From: Pseudonocardia sp. T1-2H
GTDB taxonomy: Bacteria > Actinomycetota > Actinomycetes > Mycobacteriales > Pseudonocardiaceae
Length of the DNA stretch: 64,000 nt
Direction: 5' to 3'
Assembly (NCBI RefSeq): GCF_038039215.1
Contig: NZ_JBBPCL010000001.1
Coordinates: 6,324,001 to 6,388,000 of the forward strand
Shown here: piece by piece, positions 43,376 to 53,187 of the stretch
Numbering within the stretch: position 1 is the first letter of the stretch
Layout: every line of letters begins with the position of its first letter
The notes under the pieces: generated by a model
Told to the model about the DNA's origin: nothing
What the model saw: the letters and a program-made list of their open reading frames with translations, nothing else
The model's database searches: none
Made by a program: the position numbers and the translations under genes

Positions 43376-44218
43376 TCACGCCCTGCGGGTGAGCGCGTCC
43401 GCGATGCAGAACAGCCCGAAGGCCGCGAACCCCAGTGCCACCACGATCAGCACGGACGCACCCAGGGGGGTGGTCGCGAGCAGGCGCAGTGCCGCGTCCA
43501 GCCCGCCGGCGCGGGCGGCGTCCGACGCCAGCGCGGCGGTCCCGAGGAGTACCCCGACCACACCGAGCGCCAGCGCCCGGGCGACGTGCCCGAGCGCGCC
43601 GAGGATCTCGATGCCGTGCCGCACGCCCTCCGGCAGGTGGCGGACGTCGAGGTCGTCCATGAAGGTCCGGCGCACGCCCGTGTAGGTCATCGCCACCGCG
43701 ATCACCAGCACGACGACCGCCGCGCAGGCCACCAGCAGCCGGCCGGCCGGGAGGGCGAGCAGGTCCGCGGTGGCGGCCCGGGCGCCCGCGTTCCCGGAGC
43801 GCCGGCCGCCGCCGAGGAATGCCACGGCCGCGGCCGCCAGGCCGAGCATCGCGATCGCCTTCGACACCGCGCCGACGCGCTTGCGCACCCGTCCGCCGCC
43901 GGACACCCAGCGGAAGCCGAGCACCGCGGCCGTCAGCTGCCAGAGCGCGAACGCCACCAGGCACACGACGCCGACCACGAGCGCCACCTCCCCGAACCGG
44001 GTCGAGGCGACGGACGCGACGGCTCCCTGGACGTCCGCGTTGCCGGCGGGCGTGCCGAGCGCGATCTGCACCGCCAGCCACCCGACGAGCAGGTGCACGA
44101 CCCCGTACCCGGCGAGCCCGACCCGGCCGAGCAGGTCCACGACGGGACCCGGCGCGTCGGAGTGGCCCTGCCGCACGAGCCGGCGCAGGTGCGGGAGAAG
44201 GGCGACCACGGGATGCAC
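43376..44218 (-). CDS. DUF1206 membrane protein
   Basis: 280 aa from a GTG, with six membrane segments in three pairs. Each pair repeats the DUF1206 pattern: LGRVGLAGYGVVHLLVGWLA with QIALG, then VSKAIAMLGLAAAAVAFLGG, then GHVARALALGVVGVLLGTAA. Segment ends show DADVQGA-like NADVQGAVASVAST and AGGLDAALRLLATTPLG, as is typical. Function is unknown; the domain is common in actinobacteria. Ribosome site GGAGG. It is divergent from the SIMPL gene across 79 bp. Confidence 0.88.
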   Translation of the reverse strand: MHPVVALLPHLRRLVRQGHSDAPGPVVDLLGRVGLAGYGVVHLLVGWLAVQIALGTPAGNADVQGAVASVASTRFGEVALVVGVVCLVAFALWQLTAAVLGFRWVSGGGRVRKRVGAVSKAIAMLGLAAAAVAFLGGGRRSGNAGARAATADLLALPAGRLLVACAAVVVLVIAVAMTYTGVRRTFMDDLDVRHLPEGVRHGIEILGALGHVARALALGVVGVLLGTAALASDAARAGGLDAALRLLATTPLGASVLIVVALGFAAFGLFCIADALTRRA

Positions 44219-44297
44219 GGTAGCGATCGCCTCCTCTACGGACGTCTAGCCCCGGCACGAGATAGGCCGAGACGGCCCGATCTGTTTGGCTTCGGTC

Positions 44298-44921
44298 ATG
44301 ACCCACATACCCGAGATCGTCACCGAGGGCACCGGGCACCACGAGGAGATCGCGGACCGGGCGGAGTTCGAGCTGGGCTTCTCGGCGAAGGGGCGTACGC
44401 GCGCCGCCGCCGTCACCGCACTCGGGAAGCTCGTCGCCGCGGCACAGCCGGCGCTGGACTCGCCCGCGGTGGCCGTCACCCACCGGCGGTTGTGGGTACA
44501 CGACGAATGGCGGCGCGGCTCCCGGACCGGGACCTGCCGGGCCGAGGAGCACCTGACGCTGCGGGTCACCGCCCTCGACCGGCTGGAGTCCGTGCTCGGG
44601 TCGCTGCTGGCCGCCGAGCCCGCGAGCTTCTCCGGGCCGTCCTGGACCCTCGAGGACTCGGACGCCGCCCTGGCCGCGGCGCAGCGCGAGGCCGTGCGGG
44701 ACGCCCGGCGCCGGGCCGAGGGCTACGCGGCGGCGCTCGGCGGCCGGCTGGGCGCGCTGCGCCGGCTCAGCGAGTCCGACGGGCGCGGGGCGCCGATGAT
44801 GGCGATGCGGGCGGCCGTCGCCGAGGGCGGCCCGGACGTCGACGTCCACGACCTCGAACTGGAGCCGGAGCCCGTCCGCGTGACGGTCCGGTGCACGACC
44901 ACCTGGGCGCTGGAGACTTGA
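44298..44921 (+). CDS. SIMPL-domain (DUF541) protein
   Basis: 207 aa from the ATG at 44298. It shows GHHEEIADRAEFELGFSAKG, RTRAAAVTALGKLV, LEDSDAALAAAQREAVRDAR, RRAEGYAAALGGRLGALRRL, and a final strand VRVTVRCTTTWALE. These are the YggE/SIMPL blocks; the usual signal peptide is missing, so the protein should stay in the cytosol. Family members are linked to oxidative stress or kinase signalling, without a defined reaction. A TTG at 44286 would add four residues. No Shine-Dalgarno is visible. Confidence 0.82.
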   Translation: MTHIPEIVTEGTGHHEEIADRAEFELGFSAKGRTRAAAVTALGKLVAAAQPALDSPAVAVTHRRLWVHDEWRRGSRTGTCRAEEHLTLRVTALDRLESVLGSLLAAEPASFSGPSWTLEDSDAALAAAQREAVRDARRRAEGYAAALGGRLGALRRLSESDGRGAPMMAMRAAVAEGGPDVDVHDLELEPEPVRVTVRCTTTWALET

Positions 44922-45074
44922 GGCTCTTCACCCGTACGGGACAGGACACACCCCGACTCCGCCGTAGAACACGCTCTACAGGGTGATTCCTGCTCCTCGG
45001 CTGGCGCAGTGACCCGGCAGGCAACACACTCGTTCGGAGTAATCGTGTGTGCGCCTACTCGACGGGGAGGGTCC

Positions 45075-45284
45075 GTGGGATCCGGACGGCACAGCATGAC
45101 GAAGAAGACGCGGCAGGAGCTGCGGATGCGGCCCGGCCACCACGCGCGGACGGGCGTCCGCGCCGGTCAACGCGCGCTCCTGGGCGGCGCGGTGGCGCTC
45201 CTGCTGACCGGTGGTGCCGCCACCGTGCTGAGCCACCAGCAGGGGCCGGTGCCGATCGCGTTCGTGATCTCGACGGACCGGTAG
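45075..45284 (+). CDS. Small hypothetical membrane or secreted protein
   Basis: 69 aa from the GTG at 45075, four bases after GGGGAGG; the ATG at 45096 is an alternative. A basic start (MTKKTRQELRMRPGHHARTG) is followed by one hydrophobic segment (ALLGGAVALLLTGGAATVLS) and a short tail. It could be a signal peptide or a membrane anchor. No family recognised. Convergent with the fxsA-type gene, one base apart. Confidence 0.5.
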   Translation: MGSGRHSMTKKTRQELRMRPGHHARTGVRAGQRALLGGAVALLLTGGAATVLSHQQGPVPIAFVISTDR

Positions 45285-45285
45285 G

Positions 45286-45774
45286 TCAGTCGACGATCGT
45301 GCCCTCGATGACCGTCGGGCCGGCCGCGTCCGGCCGGCGCCGGGGGCCGCCGTCGTAGGTGGGCTCGCCGACGACCTCCGCGTCGACGATCGGGCCCTCG
45401 CTCCGGATGCGCGCGGTGCGCAGACCCGGGCTGCGGCGCTCGGCGGACGCCACGATCCGCCTGCGCACCAGCGCCCGGGTGGGCGGCAGCACGAGCAGCA
45501 GCCCGAGCACGTCCGTGACCAGGCCGGGGACGAACAGCAGCACGCCGCCGGCCGCGACGAGCATGCCGTCCGTCATCTCGGAGTGCGCGACCTCACGGCT
45601 GCGCGCGGCCTCGGCGAAGGCCTGCGCGGCGCGCAGCCCCTCGCGGCGGGCGAGCAGGAGTCCGATCACGGAGCTCGCCAGCACGACGAGCAGCGTGGCG
45701 GCGAACCCGATCCACGAACCCAGCGCGATGAAGGCCGCGATCTCGACGACGAGGTACAGCAGCACGAACGGCAT
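45286..45774 (-). CDS. FxsA-family membrane protein
   Basis: 162 aa from the ATG at 45774. It begins MPFVLLYLVVEIAAFIALGS and has WIGFAATLLVVLASSVIGLL, then REGLRAAQAF and the FxsA signature region MLVAAGGVLLFVPGLVTDVL with GLLLVLPPTR. In E. coli FxsA (a cytoplasmic membrane protein) modulates phage exclusion; in actinobacteria the role is unknown. The cytoplasmic tail is Arg- and Glu-rich. The longer reading upstream is not conserved. Confidence 0.87.
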   Translation of the reverse strand: MPFVLLYLVVEIAAFIALGSWIGFAATLLVVLASSVIGLLLARREGLRAAQAFAEAARSREVAHSEMTDGMLVAAGGVLLFVPGLVTDVLGLLLVLPPTRALVRRRIVASAERRSPGLRTARIRSEGPIVDAEVVGEPTYDGGPRRRPDAAGPTVIEGTIVD

Positions 45775-45836
45775 ACCCGTAGAACGTCGGAGATGCCGTC
45801 CGTGCTCCCGGTTCACCTGATTGTTCGCTGTGAGCC

Positions 45837-47258
45837 CTACCAGGTCAGGGCCAGGCCCGGGTCCTCCAGCAGCGCCCCCACGTCGGCGAGGAAGCGCGAG
45901 CCCTGCTCGCCGTCGACCAGGCGGTGGTCGAAGGAGAGCGCGAGCTGGCAGACCGTCCGGACCGCGAGCTCGCCGTCGACGACCCACGGCGCCGGTTTGA
46001 TCGCGCCCACGGCCAGGATCGCCGCCTCGCCCGGGTTGAGGATCGGCGTGCCCGTGTCCACCCCGAACACGCCCACGTTCGTGATCGTGAACGTGCCGCC
46101 GACGAGGTCCGCGGGCGGCGTCCTCCCCGACCTGGCGGTGGCGGTGAGCGCGCCGAGCGCGCCGGCGAGGCCCGCGAGGTCGAGCGTGTCCGCGTCCCGG
46201 ATCTTGGGCACGATCAGCCCGCGCGGGGTCGCGGCCGCGATCCCGAGCTGGACGTGGTCGTAGTAGACGATCTCGCCCGCCGCCTCGTCCCAGCTCGCGT
46301 TGACCTCCGGGGTGCGCCGGGCGGCGAGGCAGACCGCCTTCGCGACGAACGCCAGCGGGGTCGGCTTCACCTCCGCGTACGCACGGGTGCCGCGGAGCCG
46401 GTCCCGCAGCACCATCGTCGCGGTCACGTCCACGGCCAGGAACTCCGTGACGTGCGGGGCGGTGAAGGCGCTGGACACCATGGCCGCGGCGGTCGCCTTC
46501 CGGACGCCTCGGATCGGCTCGCGCCTGCTGCCGCCCCTGTCCGGGGCCGGAGCGCCCGCCGTGGTGCCGCCGGCCGGAACCGCCTGTTCGGCCGGCGCGC
46601 TCGCGGCCGCCCGGACGTCGTCCCGCGTGATCGCACCGGTCGCGCCGGAACCGGCGAGCGAGCGGAGGTCGACGCCCAGGTCCTTGGCCAGCTTGCGGAC
46701 GGGCGGCGTCGCCAGCGGGACCCGCTCACCGGGTGAGGGCGCGGAGCCGTTCGCCGGCCTGCCCTTCGTGCCGCTGTCCGCCGGCGCCGGCTCGCGGTGA
46801 CCCGCGGGCGGTCCGGGGGAGGCCGGCAGCTCGGGGGACGGCGGCTCGGCCGCGAGCGGCGGGACCGCCGCGGTACCGCCGGCCCGGCGCGGCCGGCGCC
46901 GGGCCGTGCCCTGCCGTGGCCCGTACCCGACGAGCGTCGCGATCCGTCCGTCCTTGCCCGCCTCGCCGATCTTCGCCCCGGCGTCGGCCTGGTCACCCGG
47001 AGCCGGGCCACCCGCCGTCTCGATCGCGATGATCGGCGTCCCCACCTGCACCGTCGCGCCGGGTTCGGCCAGCAGCGCGCCCACCGTCCCCGCGAACGGC
47101 GACGGCAGCTCGACGACCGCCTTGGCCGTCTCGATCTCCACCAGCACCTGGTTGACCGCGACCGTGTCCCCGGCCGCGACCTGCCAGCCGACGATCTCGG
47201 CCTCGGTCAGGCCCTCGCCGACGTCCGGCAGCCTGAACTCCTGTCGCACGCCGATCAC
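45837..47258 (-). CDS. E2 dihydrolipoamide acyltransferase of a 2-oxoacid dehydrogenase complex
   Basis: 473 aa from the GTG at 47258, whose G lies just before the TGA of the E1beta gene (GTGA overlap). The lipoyl domain has FRLPDVGEGLTEAEIVGWQV and the lipoylated Lys in IETAKAVVELPSP. A Pro-rich linker and an E1/E3-binding domain follow (ATPPVRKLAKDLGVDLRSLA, GSGATGAITRDDV). The catalytic domain ends with the active-site block SFDHRLVDGEQGS. It transfers the acyl group to CoA. E1alpha, E1beta and E2 are one operon; no E3 is here, so the shared Lpd would serve. Branched-chain or pyruvate specificity cannot be decided. Confidence 0.92.
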   Translation of the reverse strand: MIGVRQEFRLPDVGEGLTEAEIVGWQVAAGDTVAVNQVLVEIETAKAVVELPSPFAGTVGALLAEPGATVQVGTPIIAIETAGGPAPGDQADAGAKIGEAGKDGRIATLVGYGPRQGTARRRPRRAGGTAAVPPLAAEPPSPELPASPGPPAGHREPAPADSGTKGRPANGSAPSPGERVPLATPPVRKLAKDLGVDLRSLAGSGATGAITRDDVRAAASAPAEQAVPAGGTTAGAPAPDRGGSRREPIRGVRKATAAAMVSSAFTAPHVTEFLAVDVTATMVLRDRLRGTRAYAEVKPTPLAFVAKAVCLAARRTPEVNASWDEAAGEIVYYDHVQLGIAAATPRGLIVPKIRDADTLDLAGLAGALGALTATARSGRTPPADLVGGTFTITNVGVFGVDTGTPILNPGEAAILAVGAIKPAPWVVDGELAVRTVCQLALSFDHRLVDGEQGSRFLADVGALLEDPGLALTW

Positions 47259-48229
47259 CAGGCCAGCGAACGGTCGACGGCGTCGAGCACCCGGTCGAGG
47301 TCGGGGAGGAAGTCCTCCTCGCACGCGGACGGCGGGTACGGGGTGTCGAACCCGGTCACCCGCAGTACCGGCGCCTCCAGCGAGTAGAAGCACTCCTGCT
47401 GCACACGCGCGGCGATCTCCGAGGTCACCGAGGACTCGGGCGGCGCCTCGGACACGACGACGAGGTGCCCGGTGCGCCGCACGGACTCGAACACCGGCCC
47501 GAGGTCGAGCGGGGACAGGGCCCGCAGGTCGATCACCTCGAGGTCCAGGCCGTCCGCCTCCGCGGCGGTGGCCGCCTCCAGGCAGGTCTTCACGAGCGGG
47601 CCGTAGCAGGCCACGGTCACCTGCCGCCCCGGCCGCAGCACCCGCGACGCGAGCAGCGGCGCCGGAGCGTGCCCGGTGTCGACCTCGGACTTCTCCCAGT
47701 AGCGCCGCTTGGGTTCGAAGAAGATCACCGGGTCGTCCGTCTCGACGGCCTGCTGGATCATCCAGTAGGCGTCCTCCGCGTTCGAGCAGGCGACCACCTT
47801 CAGGCCTGCGACGTGGGCGAACAGGGACTCGGGGGACTCGCTGTGATGTTCGACGGCGCCGATCCCGCCGCCGAACGGGATCCGCACGACCACCGGCATC
47901 GGGACCTTGCCCTGCGAGCGGAAGCGGACCTTCGCCAGCTGGGAGACGATCTGGTCGTAGCCGGGGAACACGAAGCCGTCGAACTGGATCTCGCAGACCG
48001 GGCGGTAGCCGCGGATCGCGAGCCCCACGGCGGTGCCGATGATGCCGCTCTCGGAGAGCGGGGTGTCCAGGACGCGCTGCTCGCCGAAGTCCTTCTGCAG
48101 GCCGTCGGTGACCCGGAAGACCCCACCCAGCTTGCCGACGTCCTCGCCCATGACCAGGACCTTCGGGTCCCGTTCCATCGCGGCGCGCAGGCCGTCACCG
48201 AGGGCCTTCGCGATCGTCATCTGCGGCAT
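47255..48229 (-). CDS. E1 beta subunit of a 2-oxoacid dehydrogenase complex
   Basis: 324 aa from the ATG at 48229 (alternatives: GTG 48238, ATG 48220). It shows MTIAKALGDGLRAAMERDPK, VLVMGEDVGKLGGVFRVTDG, DTPLSESGIIGTAVGLAIRG, EIQFDGFVFPGYDQIVSQLA, and the His-rich IPFGGGIGAVEHHSESPESL. It pairs with E1alpha to form the thiamine-diphosphate site that decarboxylates 2-oxoacids. Its start follows the E1alpha stop within 2 bp and its stop overlaps the E2 start, so it is tightly coupled in the operon. Confidence 0.93.
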   Translation of the reverse strand: MPQMTIAKALGDGLRAAMERDPKVLVMGEDVGKLGGVFRVTDGLQKDFGEQRVLDTPLSESGIIGTAVGLAIRGYRPVCEIQFDGFVFPGYDQIVSQLAKVRFRSQGKVPMPVVVRIPFGGGIGAVEHHSESPESLFAHVAGLKVVACSNAEDAYWMIQQAVETDDPVIFFEPKRRYWEKSEVDTGHAPAPLLASRVLRPGRQVTVACYGPLVKTCLEAATAAEADGLDLEVIDLRALSPLDLGPVFESVRRTGHLVVVSEAPPESSVTSEIAARVQQECFYSLEAPVLRVTGFDTPYPPSACEEDFLPDLDRVLDAVDRSLAW

Positions 48230-48230
48230 C

Positions 48231-49426
48231 TCACTCACCACCCTCGAACGACGCGTGGTACGCCAGGTACTCGGCGCGCTGCGCCTCCAGCTGAGGGGAG
48301 GCGTCCGCGTAGACCTCGGAGAACATCCGGTCCGGCGACGGGTCCGGCATCGCCAGGCAGAAGGCCCGCAGCCGTTCCGCCAGCGCGTCCGCCTCGGCGT
48401 CGACGCCGGAGAAGAACTCGGGCTCCACGCCGTGCTCACGGACCAGGTTCACCCGGACCCGCTCGATCGGGTCCTTGAGCTTCCACAGCTCCACCTCGTC
48501 CGCGAGGCGGTAGCGGCTCGCGTCGTCCGACGTGGTGTGCGAGTCCATCCGGTAGGTGAACGCCTCGACCAGCACCGGGCCATTGCCGCTGCGGCACTCC
48601 TCGAGCGCCCAGCGCGAGACGGCGAGGCAGGCCAGGACGTCGTTGCCGTCGACCCGGATGCCGGGGAAGCCGTAGCCGCGGGCGCGCTGGTAGAGGGGCA
48701 CACGGGTCTGCTTCTCCAGCGGCACCGAGATGGCCCACTGGTTGTTCTGGCAGTAGAAGACGACCGGCGCGTCGTAGGCGGCGGCCCAGACGAAGCCCTC
48801 GTGGACGTCGCCCTGGCTGGTGGCGCCGTCGCCGAAGAAGCACATCGTGGCCTCGTTCGTCCCGGTGTCGCCCGGGGACCCGCCGACCCTGCTGTCGAAG
48901 AGCTGGCCCATGGCGTAGCCGGTCGCGTTGAGGCACTGGTTGCCGATGACGATCGTGTAGAGGTGGAAGCGCTTCTCGATCGGGTCCCACGAGCCGTTGT
49001 CGGTGCCGCGGAAGATGCCGAGCAGGTCCGTCGGGTCGATGCCGCGGCACCACGCGACGCCGTGCTCGCGGTAGCTGGGGAACGCCATGTCCTGCGGCGC
49101 GAGCGCGCGGCCGGCGCCGATCTGTGCGGCCTCCTGGCCGAGCAGCGGCACCCAGATCCCGAGCTGGCCCTGGCGCTGCAGCGCGTTGCCCTCCCGGTCC
49201 GCGCGCCGGACCAGGACCATGTCCCGGTAGAGGTCCTTCAGTGCGGCGACGTCGACGTCGGCCGCGTACGCCTCGAAGCGCTCGTCGCGCACCCGGACGC
49301 CCTCGGCCGTCAGCATCTGCACGAGATCGGCGCCACCGGAGTCCGTCCCCCGAGCCCGGAGAGGATGTTCTCCCTGGTGGGGCGGGAACGGGGATCGCCC
49401 GGGATCCAGGCCTGCGGATCGGACAC
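48231..49426 (-). CDS. E1 alpha subunit of a 2-oxoacid dehydrogenase complex (one frameshift)
   Basis: About 398 aa after correction, from the GTG at 49426 (AGGAGG upstream). The N-terminus VSDPQAWIPGDPRSRPTREN, ILSGLGG continues, after the shift, as TDSGGADLVQMLTAEGV. The thiamine-diphosphate motif is FFGDGATSQGDVHEGFVWAA with YCQNNQWAIS (GDG to NN). The phosphorylation-loop region TYRMDSHTTSDDASRYR is typical of branched-chain and pyruvate E1alpha. The shift is a base missing in the run 49347-49351 (GLG-GTDSGG). First gene of the operon. Confidence 0.92.
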
Positions 49427-49663
49427 GGTGCCTCCTGTTGCCTCGCGGCCCGCGGCCGCTGGTGGCGGCGCGTGGACCTGTGGCGCCGGGGGCCCCGCGG
49501 GTGGGCGGGTCGTCCGGCGCCGGACGTCCTGGTGGGACCGATCCTGGCACGGCTCGCGGCCACCGGGGAGCGCGCGCGGCAACGTGATCGGTTCCGCGTC
49601 CGTGGGCGCGGCAACAGGGTGTGAGGACGTCCGACGCTCGGAACCACGGCCGTCGGACCCACA

Positions 49664-49709
49664 CACGACGGGGCCCGGGCCACCGTCAGGTGACCCGGGC
49701 CCCGTCGTG
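49664..49709 (-). terminator. Terminator below the antitoxin-like gene
   Basis: CACGACGGGGCCCGGG and CCCGGGCCCCGTCGTG pair, extended by CACC/GGTG beyond one mismatch, with a 4-base loop (GTCA). It lies just past the stop at 49719. Confidence 0.85.
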
Positions 49710-49718
49710 CGTGCTCGG

Positions 49719-50060
49719 TCAGTTCGGCCGGTACGGCGACGTCGGTGGGGTGTCCTTCGCCGGTTGGCCGGCCGCGCTGTTGCCGCTGCCGGGGATGGAC
49801 CCGGTGTGGGGCGCGTCGTACGCGGTGGTGGTGGTGCCGGGAGCGCCGTAGCCCGCGCCCGGCTGCGGAACGCCCGCGACGTCCTTGACCTTGCGCGTCG
49901 CGCTCGAGATCTGGCCCGAGTACTTGCCCTTCGTCTGCTTGTCGACGAACTGGGCCGCCTGGTCCAGGATCTTCCCGGCCTTGTCCGGGTTCTTCTTCGC
50001 ATAGCGGCGGGCGGCCTCGGCCGCACCCGCCAGCGCGGTCAACTTCCTCATCATGGCCAT
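49719..50060 (-). CDS. MT0933-type antitoxin-like protein
   Basis: 113 aa from an ATG with CGGAGG upstream. A short helical domain (LTALAGAAEAARRYAKKNPD, KAGKILDQAAQFVDKQTKGK, YSGQISSATRKVKDVAG) matches the MT0933/Rv0909 antitoxin family. The second half is Gly/Pro/Thr-rich and probably disordered. No toxin gene is adjacent, so it may be an orphan or act on another target. It has its own strong terminator. Confidence 0.75.
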   Translation of the reverse strand: MAMMRKLTALAGAAEAARRYAKKNPDKAGKILDQAAQFVDKQTKGKYSGQISSATRKVKDVAGVPQPGAGYGAPGTTTTAYDAPHTGSIPGSGNSAAGQPAKDTPPTSPYRPN

Positions 50061-50302
50061 GCCGTCCTCCGGGGCTCGGGGTGTGTCGTGAGAGGAACGC
50101 GTGGGCGCTCCGTCCGGTTCCGCTTACCCTCGGGCCGCTCCGGCCAACCGCGTGTCCCACAGATGTCCGCCCGGCCTCCGTCCGGTAACGGGGGCGACGA
50201 GAAGATGTCCCGCAGACACCGAGGTGGCACGATCCCCGCAGATCGAGCAACTCGTGGGTGACCCCGACCGGGTGGCCCGCTCCCCATTCACGGAGGTCCG
50301 CA

Positions 50303-51223
50303 GTGCACGCCCGAACCCGCACCACCATCCCCTGCGCCGTCGCCGCAGCGGCGTTGGCCGCCCTGCTCGCCGGCTGCGGCGCGGGTGGTGACGGCAGCGG
50401 GGGAACCGGCGGTGGTGCCGCCCCGAGCAGTGCCGCGATCCCGGCCGCGGCCAAGGACGACGCGCTCGCCGCGATGGTCCCGCAGTCCGTGGCCGCCGAC
50501 GGCAAGCTCGTCGTCGGCACGGACGCCTCGTACGCGCCCAACGAGTTCACGGCCCCGGACGGCGTCACGATCATCGGGATGGACGTGGACCTGGGCACGG
50601 CCGTCGCGCAGAAGCTCGGTCTGACGCCGGAGTTCCAGAACTCCGCGTTCTCCGGGATCATCCCCGGCATCGAGGGCGGGAAGTACGAGGCCGGCATCTC
50701 CTCGTTCACGATCAACCCCGAACGCGTGCAGACCGCCGACATGGTGAGCTACTACATCGCCGGCACCAGCCTGGCGGTCAAGGCCGGCAACCCGGACGGA
50801 GTCACGCTGGACAACCTGTGCGGCAAGGCCGTCGGCGTCCAGGCGGGCACGGTGCAGGTCGAGGACATCGCGGCACGTACCAAGGCCTGCACGGACTCGG
50901 GCAAGCCGGCCATCCAGGTCACCGAGCTGCAGGCGCAGACCGACGTCACGCTGGCGCTGACGTCGAACCGGATCGTCGCCATGCTCGCGGACTCCCCGGT
51001 TGCGGCGTACGCGGTGACCACCACGCACGGCGCCGTCGAGGTCGTCGGCGAGCCGTACGCCACCTCGCCCTACGGCGTCGTGCTCAAGAAGGGCCAGGGG
51101 GACTACCCGAAGGCGGTGCAGGGCGCGATCCAGGCCCTGATCACCGACGGCACCTACAAGGCGATCCTGGACAAGTGGAACGTGGCGAACGGCGCGATCT
51201 CCACGTCCGAGATCGCGAGCTGA
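50303..51223 (+). CDS. Amino-acid ABC transporter substrate-binding lipoprotein
   Basis: 306 aa from the GTG at 50303 (CGGAGG upstream). The lipoprotein signal ends in LLAGC, so it is lipid-anchored outside. The SBP_bac_3 fold is clear: LVVGTDASYAPNEFTAPDGV, IIGMDVDLGTAVAQKLGLTP, YEAGISSFTINPERVQTADM, LCGKAVGVQAGTVQVEDIAA, SPYGVVLKKGQGDYPKAVQG. This family binds polar amino acids such as glutamine or glutamate. First gene of a three-gene operon with a permease and an ATPase; the permease starts 4 bp after its stop. Confidence 0.92.
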   Translation: MHARTRTTIPCAVAAAALAALLAGCGAGGDGSGGTGGGAAPSSAAIPAAAKDDALAAMVPQSVAADGKLVVGTDASYAPNEFTAPDGVTIIGMDVDLGTAVAQKLGLTPEFQNSAFSGIIPGIEGGKYEAGISSFTINPERVQTADMVSYYIAGTSLAVKAGNPDGVTLDNLCGKAVGVQAGTVQVEDIAARTKACTDSGKPAIQVTELQAQTDVTLALTSNRIVAMLADSPVAAYAVTTTHGAVEVVGEPYATSPYGVVLKKGQGDYPKAVQGAIQALITDGTYKAILDKWNVANGAISTSEIAS

Positions 51224-51227
51224 CGTC

Positions 51228-52152
51228 GTGACCACCTCCTCGACGGACCGGGACGTCCGCTCGTCGGAGCCCCTCGACGCGGTCCCGGTCCGGCACCCGG
51301 GGCGGTGGGTGGCGGTCGCCGTGCTGGCGGTGCTCGCCGCCATGTTCGTGCACACCGTCCTGACGAACGACAACTTCCGCTGGAACGTCGTCGGCAGCTA
51401 CCTGTTCTCCGGACCGGTGCTCAACGGGCTCGGGAACACGCTCGTGCTCACGGTGATCTCGATGGTGATCGGCATCGTCGGCGGGATCCTGCTCGCCGTC
51501 ATGCGGCTCTCGCCCAACCCGATCCTGTCCTCGGTGGCCGCGCTCTACATCTGGGTGTTCCGCGGGACCCCGCTGATCGCCCAGCTGCTGTTCTGGAACT
51601 TCCTCTCCGCGCTCTACCCGCGGCTCGCGCTGGGGATCCCGTTCGGCCCGGAGTGGATCTCCTTCGACACGAACCAGCTGATCAACCAGTTCGCGGCCTG
51701 CCTGCTCGGCCTCGGCCTCAACGAGGCCGCCTACATGGCCGAGATCGTGCGCGGCGGCATCCAGTCCGTCGACCACGGGCAGACCGAGGCGGCCGGCGCG
51801 CTGGGGATGTCCCGGGCGCAGACGCTGCGCCGGATCGTGCTCCCGCAGGCGATGCGGGTGATCATCCCGCCGACCGGGAACGAGACGATCTCGATGCTGA
51901 AGACGACCTCGCTCGTCGTCGTCATCGGGTACTTCGAGCTGCTCACCTCGGTCCAGCGGATCTACTCGGTGAACTTCCAGACGATCCCGCTGCTCATCGT
52001 CGCCGCGGCCTGGTACCTGGCACTGACGTCGGTGCTGTCGATCGGCCAGGGGTTCGTGGAGCGGCGCTTCGGACGCGGTCTGCAGACCGGGCCCGCCGGG
52101 CCCCGGTTGTTCCCCGTCTCACCCGAACGACCCGCAACGAGGAGCGCACGGC

Positions 52153-52156
<4 letters not shown>
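51228..52156 (+). CDS. Amino-acid ABC transporter permease (one probable frameshift near the 3' end)
   Basis: About 309 aa after correction, from a GTG. It has five to six membrane segments, the HisM-type segment LNGLGNTLVLTVISMVIGIV, and the EAA loop GQTEAAGALGMSRAQTLRRI with VLPQAMRVIIPPTGNE. In the given frame there is no stop until deep inside the next gene, an implausible 600-bp overlap. One missing base near 52110 (run TTCCCCG) would give the ending RLTRTTRNEERTA with its TGA overlapping the ATPase ATG. The exact place is an inference. Confidence 0.87.
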
Positions 52157-52915
<759 letters not shown>

Positions 52916-52945
52916 CATTCCCGGGGTCCGGGCCGCACACCCCCC

Positions 52946-53022
52946 GCGAGTCGCGCTCCACGACCGCGCGAGTCGCGATGTGGAGCCCCGCGAGTCGCGG
53001 CCGGCGACCGCCCGAGTCGCGC
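52946..53022. repeat. Second 22-bp-period repeat array (GAGTCGCG core)
   Basis: CGAGTCGCG cores start at 52947, 52969, 52991 and 53013, exactly 22 bp apart, with 13 variable bases between (three of the gaps keep a GACC or GCCC stretch near the end). Same family as 11648-11850 but one-armed. It fills part of the 272-bp gap between the ATPase and the Excalibur gene. A lone inverted relative (CCGACTCGCGGG) is near 53724. Confidence 0.82.
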
Positions 53023-53187
53023 CCTGAGGCCCCGCTCGGGATCGGACCGGAGGCGTCCGGCTCGGGGACGGCGTCGTCTCCGGTCGCGGTCGTTGCGGGG
53101 CAGACCGGACGAAGGGCCGTCTCGTCAGATTTGATGATCTGCCGAACAATCTTGTTGCACACTGCAAACACGTCCCGATGGAGGGAC

